From Gorsachius magnificus (lineage: Eukaryota > Chordata > Aves > Pelecaniformes > Ardeidae): a stretch of 64,000 nt of DNA. The first letter of the stretch is position 1; every line of letters starts with the position of its first letter. Shown here in pieces: positions 49,901-60,400 of this stretch. A model generated the notes under the pieces. That model was not told the origin of the DNA. It did no database searches and saw only the letters and a program-made list of their open reading frames with translations. The stretch lies in assembly GCA_034008185.1 (NCBI GenBank), contig CM067084.1:9009385-9073384 (forward strand). Direction: 5' to 3'. Both the position numbers and the translations under genes were made by a program.

Positions 49901-52900
49901 CTAGAACAACATGCCTGGAATTGGACTGCTCAGCCTGGGTACGTTCATTTGGGGGAATTTCTTTGCCGTGAGCAGCAATGACTAGGATTGAAATTGTTTT
50001 TTAGATCCCTTCTTAGATCTCTTAAAACATCCTTATCTAAACTGGGATCCTCTGGCACTGTACTATGACAGACATGAAATTCTACAACAGCTTCAATCAA
50101 TTTTTATACAGGTTTTTTAAAAGATAAAATGTAATTCAGTTAAATTCATATGAGTGCCCACTCCTTTTAAATTAGTTTTATTTCACGTTCAACTTGTGAC
50201 ACCTGAAAGATCTTTATATCCACAGACTAGGACTCTAGTAAGAACTCTAATAGAAACGACTCCTGAGTTTTTGGAGAGACGTAGGGGTGGCAGAGATATG
50301 TCAAGAGATTATTGAATATTTAAAGGTAGATGATTTTCTGATGGAATAATTAGAAGTGAGATAGCAGGTATCACTTCTCAGTTTCACACCTCTCCCCATT
50401 GAGAATCAGTATGAGTTTCCATCTCTTGGGAGGCTCAGGCAAGATTCTCTTCTGCACATCAGGGCCTTGTGTGTCAGACACAAAACCAGGATGGGTATAA
50501 AAAAGCCAGATATAAGTGGGATTTCAGGCCCCAGAATACAGAGTGCAGTAGTGAACAGCATTGGCAATAAAAGGAATTCCTTAAAAGGCTAAAAGCCTGT
50601 TTAATACGTTTAAGTTGGTTTTCCACTGAGAAATTTTTCCTTAAAAAGTGTTCTTGAAGTGCTTTTGATTTTTTTGCTTACCAGAAAATTAATACTGGTT
50701 AATTTACTTTTGTTTACATTTTGTTTCTTTTAATTTATTTTTTTCTCAGACTTGTTGATATCCTGCTATTTTCAGTAAGACGTTTTAACCATGCTTATAA
50801 CTTTCTAGTTCATAAGTTACTAAAAGTCATATTACTGATTTAATGATCAATAGGAGTGTGGATTGACTCAGTTAGCAGCAGGTATCAAACACGGTCTTCT
50901 CATCTTTTGCACATACCAGTATTTTAATGCAATGCACATTAATTAGCACTGGGTTATGATAACACCTCCTAAATGCTTATGCATTAGTAATGGAGTTCTT
51001 CCATATAGAAGCATTTTTGGACATGACCAGATTTTCAAACACACCCAAAAGACAAATCATTCCGTTGTATGTTGATCTATACCTATGGTATCATTACAAA
51101 AACAATACAGAAATCCACAACTTCAATTTATCTTTCCTGTTAAGGTTCTCAATTTCCCATATTAGAGTTCTAAAAATATAAAAGTATTTCTGCTGGTCCC
51201 TTTGGACTGTCTCATCTCTTCAAAAAATATAATAGATAATGCCCAGCTCTCCTACAAAGCTTTTTATGTCAGAAGAGTAAATCACAATTATTGTGTCTGC
51301 ACATGTATTGTGTATCTTTTGGGATGGGCATGTTTATTTCTTTGTAGTTAATTGCATTATAAATATCTAACTTGTTCTGTTTGGAAAGCACTTTTGGTTA
51401 GGCAGAGGATAAAAATTTTCTGGTGACCTGTGGAAATACTAAGGTATTTCTTAACTAATGAAATGACACTGTTGTTTTACTTGGTACCATCAATTTTACG
51501 ATGTGGGTGAATCTGTGAAGCAAGTTAATCATGGAGCCATATCCTAAAAATTAAATTCTTGAATCTTTATCAATTAAACTAGGTACCCTTTTTTCACTTT
51601 GCAGCAGTGTTATCTTGTTAGTTAAAATTTCCAACATGATAGTAAGAAAGGTGGGATTTTGCTACAAATTCAGTGTTTGAGATACTTATAGACTTTGGTT
51701 TTAGCAGCAACCAGTACATTTAAGCTGATGATCTAGTGCATAATGTATGGTTTACTGCTAATTAGAACATTGGGTCTAATTCTGTTTCATGTTCTAATCG
51801 GCTCTGTGGTTCAAATGAAAGTTCTCTCTGTCTTTCTGGGATTGCTGAGTTCATAGAGCAGTTTTCTATGCAAGGAGATAGCATGAGAGTTCAAGCTTAT
51901 GCTTATCACTCAGGTAATGTGTTCAAATACCTCCTGGGCTTGTTGTCAAAACACATGTGGAGTCTTTTTAAATGATTTTGCGAGTGACTACTATGTTCAG
52001 AACCTTCGTTAGCACCTCTGGTTACCTCACTGTGATCTGAAATGGCATTCATTTTCTAAGATGACTGTGGGCAAGGAAGACCTTTAAAGAGCATCTGAAT
52101 CATTCAGAAGATGGCTGTGGCACTTCAGTAGCCGTTGTGCATCCTTTATATTTGTATACTTGAAAACATTACTACTGGTGTGATCTGTTTGGAAAAGAAA
52201 TCAGTGTGTCTCTGAGTTCTGTAGTAATTAATATAATTATCCATCCCAGTTGCATGCATGTGATTATACATGGGCATAAGACTTTGTATATAAAATACAT
52301 ATAAATCATTCTAGGTTATAATGGTGGCCTTTTATATCTTCATAGTGTTAACAGAACTACTTCTGGTTTAATTTTTGTAGTTCCTCCCTTTTCTTATGTG
52401 AAAAACTGGTTCAAGTTGTTTACTGGAAAGAATCTGACAAGCTGCTTGTAATTGGCCTTCCTGAAGAAAAGTGAGTTTCAAATGAAATGTTTTATTTTCC
52501 TTTTGATTTGATTTTGTTTCCTATTATGTGTCCTCGAGTTATACTCTTCTATCAAAAAAGCAAGAAAGGGAGGGCTTACAATGTACTCTTTTACTATAAC
52601 TAGATTCTATACCCATGATTCCACTCCTTTGATTGACTTTGTTGTTCACATCTTTTATATATACATTGTTAGAGTTTCTTTTTCATTTCCTCTGAAGGGA
52701 ATAAGGTCTCATCAGATCTCAGAAATACATGTCATATAGAAAACAGTAATTTTCAGTGTTTGGTAGAGTCAAGATCTCATTAGAGACTACTGAATGACAG
52801 CAGTAATATTACATATTTATGTGTTCTAGGAGGACTTCTTTCCCCCCAGCTTTATTACTGTCTGTGTTATCATGGTCAAGTCACTGGAAGGAAATCTCTC

Positions 52901-54379
52901 GTACAGACTGATGATGAATTTTTTTGTTTGCACTGTATCACTAGTTAAGAATAGAGCACTTCAGAAGATGCCTATGCTTATTCATAGTAAAGATGTTATA
53001 AACATAGCTGTACATTTGAAATTTTATTTTTTAGTGTGCCACTTCCTCAGTTGAGGAACATGATTGAAGATGTTGTTAGGACCTTGACATTTATGTACAG
53101 TTCCTTAGACAGGTGAGTCCTTTCAAAAGTATTTTCTTTTCAGTCACTAATTTTTCATTGATGCTCACTGAAAAAGACAGATGGTGGCATTAATTTTAAT
53201 GTTTACATGGAATTTCTTTGCATGTTCCTTTATACTTGGACAAAAACCAGAATTCTGTTCTTCTTGCCTTTTTGTTTCAGTCTTAACGCTAGTAAGACTC
53301 TGTTTAAACAGTCTTTGTTACTTCAGAAAGTTTTGTCCTTGATTAGGTTAAATCATTCATATAATCTAAGTCACTGTGGATGTCAACAGCACTCTGCAAA
53401 TGTTATCCTTTGTGTTAAAGCACTGTCTGCAGAACATACTTATGAATCAGTGTTATATTTTTAATAAAGTAAACACTCCAGACCTCTCAACTTTATTTGG
53501 CAGAGTGACTGTCTTTCTCTGCAGTTGGAAATTGCCCAGAAAATTTTCAGTCTGATTGTAACCTAAATAAAATTGCCAAGGTAGGATATTCATATGCTTG
53601 CATTCAATTCAGGGTTAAAGTGTGTATGCCATAGAGAAAGAAAAAGAATAATCTTAATTTTCAAAAGGATGAAGCTCATCATTGTCTCATCTTAAGTTGT
53701 TCTAAGACATCTGCTATAATACTATACTGCTTTCGATTTGTCTTTGTAGGTACTGCCCTGGATACTAGCCTAGTGATTTTTTTTTTTTTTATGTTTAAAA
53801 TTAATGTTAAAAAAAAAATCCAAACACAGTATCATGCTGTAAAGAGACTTCTTTTTATAACCTCCTATAAGCACAGAGGGTTATATAAACAAGCTACAAG
53901 TTTCTCGATGTTATTCTAACTTGGAGTTCATGTTTGTTCAGTGCTTTTTGCCAGGTGGAAAATGTTTCTCGCCTGGATCATTTTTTCAACCTGTTCTTCC
54001 AGCGTGCGCTTCAGCCTGCAAGACTCAAGTCAAATGCCAGCCCCAGTGCTCAACACTATGATGCCTGCAGCGCGTTATTCTTAGACAATCTCCCAGGCTT
54101 GCGCTGGCTGACGTTGCCTCAGGAAATCAAGGTGATGCCATTTTCAGATCTCTCTAGAAAAACTTGCATATCAGAGGTCAGAAATTTGATGCAGGTATCT
54201 TCTGCTGTTATTCTGTAATTTACATAAGTGCTTTGCCCATCCCAGACCACCCGTTTTCCTACAGGATCTTTTAGTTAAGTGTGGACAGTCATTCCCGCCG
54301 GAAACAGATTGCTATTATGAGTGCAGTTTGATGATTTTAGTTATCTAGGAATTGAAGGCAAAGGAATTAAACTTTATTT

Positions 54380-54411
<32 letters not shown>

Positions 54412-57400
54412 CGCGCACATCTTCTAACAGCTGGCATATGCAGTAGGGAAAGTGGCCCCTATATGTAGCTTTAGGTTTGATTTTGACCATTTAAGTATTT
54501 TTCCAGGTAGAAGAAATTACTCCAGAAGTCCATGCATAACTTGTAATTTAGGAGAGTCATAAATGACTGTTGAAGAATCAAAATAAATATCCGTACATCA
54601 TTTGTTTGATATCATACAGGTACAGCTTCTCTGCACCATTTCACTGCGTGTGGTTAGCTCCCAGTTAGAAATTGAGTTGTGCTGTAAGCCGTAGTAAGGC
54701 AAAAGCTAGATCACAGTAAACAGCATTATGGCTTTCAGTCTTAAACCTCATTTTCATGACTTTAAGAAGCTAAAATAGGGATTATTAGGATAATTGTTAC
54801 AAAGTAATATTTTTAAATAAAAAAAATAGATTTTATGTGATGGATAATCCCTGCCTAGTCTTCTCTGAACTGGTCTTTCATACACACTATAGAATTGATG
54901 TTATTAGACCAAAAGAGATAAAGGTGATATTTTCTCAATTTGAAACAATTGTAACAATTTTTGTACAAGGAGATTTCAGCAGTGGAGTTGCAAGACCAAC
55001 ACATTTCATTTATTCAGAAATTTACGGTATTACTTATTATTTTTACCTATTCGTTTGAATTACACAAAATGAAAATTGAAGTCAGATTGAATTATGCAAA
55101 ATGAAGTCTGCAACACGGGTTGCAACTAGAAAATCTTTGTCTTACTGGGTGACAGATTCTGTAACAGTTCCAGTGTAGTTTGGCTCTGCATAGATAAGCA
55201 AGTCCTAGCTATGTTGTACAGTAGGTTTTCTGTTGGTTTTTTTTTTTAAAGCCCCTGTGGATATTTTTTGTTGCTTATGATGTCAAATGTATTCTTCACT
55301 AACACAGCTGTGTATGTGTTTGTTTAGAAACAAATGACAATACTTCCCTTACTCTTTCAAAGGGCTTGTGGTTTTCAATTTTTTTCTCTGTTTTCAAGTT
55401 ACAGTTGGTTATAAAGTGATTTAGCATCACTGCCTAAGGGTTATGTGTTCCATGTTAAGCATTTCTAAACATGTTTTGATCTGACAGTAGGTTCAGGTGT
55501 AGATAACTGGGTGTCTCTAGGTGCAGTTTGCTGCTTTCTTTTCAATTTTACTGGAAGTACAGAAATCAATGTGTGCTTTCAAGACATGGTGATCATGAAA
55601 TGATTGCTTTTAAGTTTCTCATTAGAAAGACCTTCTGGGACTTCTGTGTGACACAGAGTAGATGAAAACTCTCCTTTTCATTTTTTTTTTTTTTTTTTCT
55701 CCCCCCCTCCCCCAACATTTTCTCTGTTTTCTTAAATGAAAAGCTTTATCCTTGGAAGCCAGTACAGTCCACTTGGATAAATAAAGCATCTACAAGAAAT
55801 TATTTTGTAGAGCACTAAAGCAAAAATTTAAGCAGGGCTGAAAATCATCTAAGTACCCTGGCTCTCTCCTGGCTTTTCTTTTTTCCTTCCGCTTTCTGTA
55901 ATCTCATCAGTATTAATAGTTGTTATTCCCTTGTACATTTTATTAATGTTTCTTATTTTAATCCTGTAGCATTGGGTTTTTTCCCTAATTAAGTTCTTAG
56001 CCTCACAGCAAAATAAAGTTAAAAATGAGGCAAAATGAGGCTTCTTCACTTTATTGAATTTGTAGCAACTTGGGGTAGCATCCATCTCACCTTTTAGAGC
56101 TATGATATAAATGACTACAGGTGCTAATCCTCAACTCTTCCTATAATTTAATGGGGGAAAATCTGGTACTTTACTAGTAAGTCAAGTGCTCGACTTCAGC
56201 TGTTTACTTTAGTATTAGATGAATCATGCCTTAGGACTCCTGTGGCTTCATCTGTGTTAACTATAAAGAAAACCTGAAGTGAAAAGGACTAGAGCTCAAA
56301 TAGGGAACTGTAGGTATTTAATGAAATGCAATCTCATTTAAGGAACTAAATATACGACTAGTAGCTAATTACTATTTATATCTGCTGGCCTTTAATGAGG
56401 CAGCCGTATCGTAAAATTGGATTTCTTTTTCTATTTAGAGCAATCATTTGAGATACAAAAACTCTAATATATATGGTTCCAATTGATAAGATAATTTTCC
56501 ATACATCGCATGTACTTAAATTGCAGTTTGGTATTATTTCCTATATCGTCCTTCATTCAGGGAGTGTTAGATATTGGGCATTGTAGTAAGGCACAGGACC
56601 CTTTAGATTATCAGTCATTTCACTTCAGGGCCTGAAGTGGATGAAAGAAAGATTCACTGCATTTCCATTTTCCATCCTCTGGCATGCTAGTGAATCTAGG
56701 ATTCATTTTTGCCTTTATGATTTTGAAAGATTTTTCAACTCCACAATTAGGAAGTTGTTTTCCATGTCATGTGAAGAGTTGCTTCCATATCATACTTGAG
56801 TCAATACGTGTATGGCGGTTTTTACAAAACTTCACAGGAAGAAAGAAATCATTAAGATGGAATTATGTTTAGAATATGTTAATCTTGTGATAGAGTTTGG
56901 GTTTTTTAATGAGTATTTGCCATGATTTAATGCAAATGAAACAGCTGGGAAATTTTAAACTTAGTGTTTTCTTTCATGGATAGACCCAAATATGTGTAAG
57001 CTTGTAGATAATACAGTTAAGGCTAATTCTAATTATTTAGACGATGATTCTAGTCTGAGCTGACCACAAATTCCATTATCCAAACTTACTTCATCAGCAA
57101 CAACAAAAGAAATGAACGTTGTACTCACTGAAAATAAAGAGGCTGTATGACGGAAAATTGAAAGTGCTTCTCAGAATGGCTCTGCAAAAGGACTGAGTTT
57201 GGATGTTTAAAATGATCTTACTTCTGCAGTGGCATATTCTTTAATTTATAGGGTCTTTATTTGAGGATAATATTAACTAGGACTCTTGTGGTTTTCTGAT
57301 TCTTATGTTTAATAAGACCTCACGTACAATTTTCATGAAAGTGTGTTTGAAGGGGAAGGGATGAAGTGGTAAGTCTTTCAACCTTACTATTGACCGGGTT

Positions 57401-60400
57401 TGCAGAGATTGAGTTCTTTCCACTTTGCCCCATAGGATGTGTCTGGATACATTTTTGCTAAATGTGCTTGAGGCCACTGTGTTGCCATGTTTTTAGTCAG
57501 GCTTCTGCTTTTGCGATATGTATGTATGAACACCCTGTGTTTTAGCTCCACAAGTACGTACTTGTGGAGCATCTCAGAAAAGCTTCTTTCATTCTACTAA
57601 ATCTAAATCTACTACCCAGCTGTAAAATGTAGAGGTGCGCACATGGTCCTGTAACGCGCCCATCCACTCACTTGCAAAACACATGCCCCATAACTGAAGG
57701 CAATAAAACGTTTATGCAACATGTAGTTGTAGAATATGGTCAGTCAGCAACCTAATATATATTTGAAATGCAACTTAGCGCACCTCTAACTGTTGTCACA
57801 CTTTTTTTCTTTTTTTTTTTTTCCTATCCAGGAAATGACACTTCTTTTTTTCTTGTATGATTTGGTGATCAATTTTTTTTCCTTCCATGCTTTTTTCTTT
57901 TCATTCAAGTTTCTGTAGAGAGACTTTATTATGCTTTCTTCTCTAGTTTAGCTTGCAGGTTCTGTCTTTCTTGTAAAATTGTAGGTTTTAAAGGGATTTA
58001 GAAAACAGTGTGTTTTATGTTTATGATACGGACATCGCTTTCTAAAATTGTCTGTGATCATCCACATTTTCCAGAGATACTTTGTTGTTGCGGAAGATGA
58101 AATTTCCAGTTAACTTTTGGTGAAGATCTTTATGTTCTGTGAGGAACATAAAACTAAAAATGTTAAGTTCGTTGTTGGGCAGAAAGCCATTTAAATTTTA
58201 ACTGGGGAAAAGCTGAGAGACTGGTTAGTTGTCGACTGCCAGCAGTCTTGCTGACATTTCTCTGTTTGAAAAACTGGCTGTATTTCAATTAGAGGCAGCC
58301 TGTTAATACAGCCCAAGAAATTTGTAATGATGGGGTTTAGGTTCTTTTCATTAAATAGCACATTTATGTCATGAACTTCAGTGCCTAGTACCATGCTCTT
58401 TAAAGGAAAGTATTTTTAGTAAAACTTCCATTAACCAACAGCTCTTGTAGCTACAGAAATAAGCGAGCTTAAAGCGGTTTTAGTGGAACAAAGATAATGT
58501 GTGAGAAAGTTTTGGCAATTTCCATACAGACAAAAACTAAATCCATTGAGAAAAAGATTTTTCTAATAACTCAGTTGGATGCAACAGCTTGCCAGATTTA
58601 GAGTTGTCTCTAGCCTTCAAGGGGTAGTCTCTAGACCTCATGTTTTAAAGCATGCTGAAAGTAAGAGTGACATCTTCTTTATACCGAACAGTGGGTTCAG
58701 CAGGCACACAAGCAGAGAAATTTTAGTTTCAAAGAAGAGGGAACTCCACAGTGATTAAGAAAGTTTTGGTTTTTTTTTTTTTAATCTGATGAATTGAGGT
58801 GTTCTTGATATTTGATATTACTACTGAAAAGTACATGCAAATTTTTGTCTATTCACTTTGTACTTGTGAATCCTAATCTTCTGAGATTAGCAAGATAGAG
58901 CGAGCTATGCTATTATTGTAGATTAATGTGTTGGAAATCTCTATTAAAATGCATTGTTTGAATATTTCAGATGGAAATCGACACAGCACTCAGTGATCTG
59001 GAAGCAGCTGACTTTGCAGAGCTGGTAAACATTTTATTTTTGTTGTTTGCATTGCATGGTATCTCTTTGTCTTGGTGTCATAATTCCAAACTCATCCACT
59101 CTTTTTTAAATCAAGTGGGAGTCAAAGCAAAGTTATATTGTAGTATTCTTGTTTTAAGATAGCTCAGTTTTACCCATCCTGTTTATCCTGAATTTGTCTC
59201 CATGGTTAACATTATAACCATATTATCTTATAGGATTAGTCACTGAAAACCCATGGTTTACTATAATTTAAGTCCATAGGATGTCTACAAGGACAGTCTA
59301 ATTTCAACGTAGCTGATTGTTGTTACGTTTCTTTTTTTTTTGTATGGATAACTGTCTCCTTCCCAAGAAATTGTGAATAAACCTGAAAACTCTGGAGCAC
59401 TGAGAACTTAATATTCCAGTGTACAGAAAGCAGTTACAAGTTATGCATATTTTTAATACTGTTAAGGGAGAAGATAGTCATTTACTTTAGTATCGCTTGC
59501 TGTGCATGCTCTTGACTGTGCCATATAGGAGAGTGAGGTGTAAACATATTGAAATTTCAGTTTAACTTTCTAATGACAGAGCTTTTTTAAACTCATGTTC
59601 CAGAGCAATTATTTTTAAATTATTTTCTTTATAGGTGTATTATAATTGAGCATAAAGATAACTTGCTTGATCACATACTTACCATAACTATTTGAGACAT
59701 ACGTATTCTCAATTACAAAATATACTTAATGGTTCTTAAAACCTAAAATATGAGGTAGACAGATATATAGTCCATCTTGTGAATGAATAAAAAAAGGAAT
59801 TACTGTATGAAACAACCTGGATGATTATTTACAGAAAGCAATGTTTATAAGTTGTGTATTTATTGCACAGAAATTGGTTGCGCCCACTTCATTTAAAATA
59901 CACTGTATCTGCCTAGAGATGGTGTTACTAATCTGAGAGCACTAGGCATCTAAATTAAAAGATCAATGAATGCGTAGATTTTGGGTAAAATGTCAAATAC
60001 TGGAAAACGTGCTTTGACTTGGAAGTTTTACTCTAGGGGGGCCTCTGGTGTCAGTAGTTATGCTTCAGCTACTTTGCTCTTAAGAACTCTGAGAATTAGC
60101 ATATCCTCTAACAAAAATAGTTTATGGACAGAGAAGAACTAAACAGGAAATCTGTTATTTTGAGATGAACATTATTAAAGAAAATTGTAGTGACATGAAA
60201 ATCAATAACGAAGGCTAAAACTTGGTATTTCACTTAACTGCCATACTGATAATAAGGAATGGTCAAAAATCGAAAGTATCCAATGAGATATTGATTACAG
60301 TTAACTGGAACTAGTTTGCTTGCATTTGGTCAGTAAACTGAAAATTTTAATTAAAAAATATACCATGCTTTTTTTTCCTCACAGTCTGAAGATTATTACG

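Larger units (their letters stand above)
54132..58970 (+). other. INTU: INTU intron 8 (4.8 kb)
   Basis: It is AT-rich and carries the alternating TA/TG/CG tract at 54379-54419, a T/C tract near 55680-55713 and the 26-bp palindrome at 57545-57570. No exon is supported. Confidence 0.85.
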
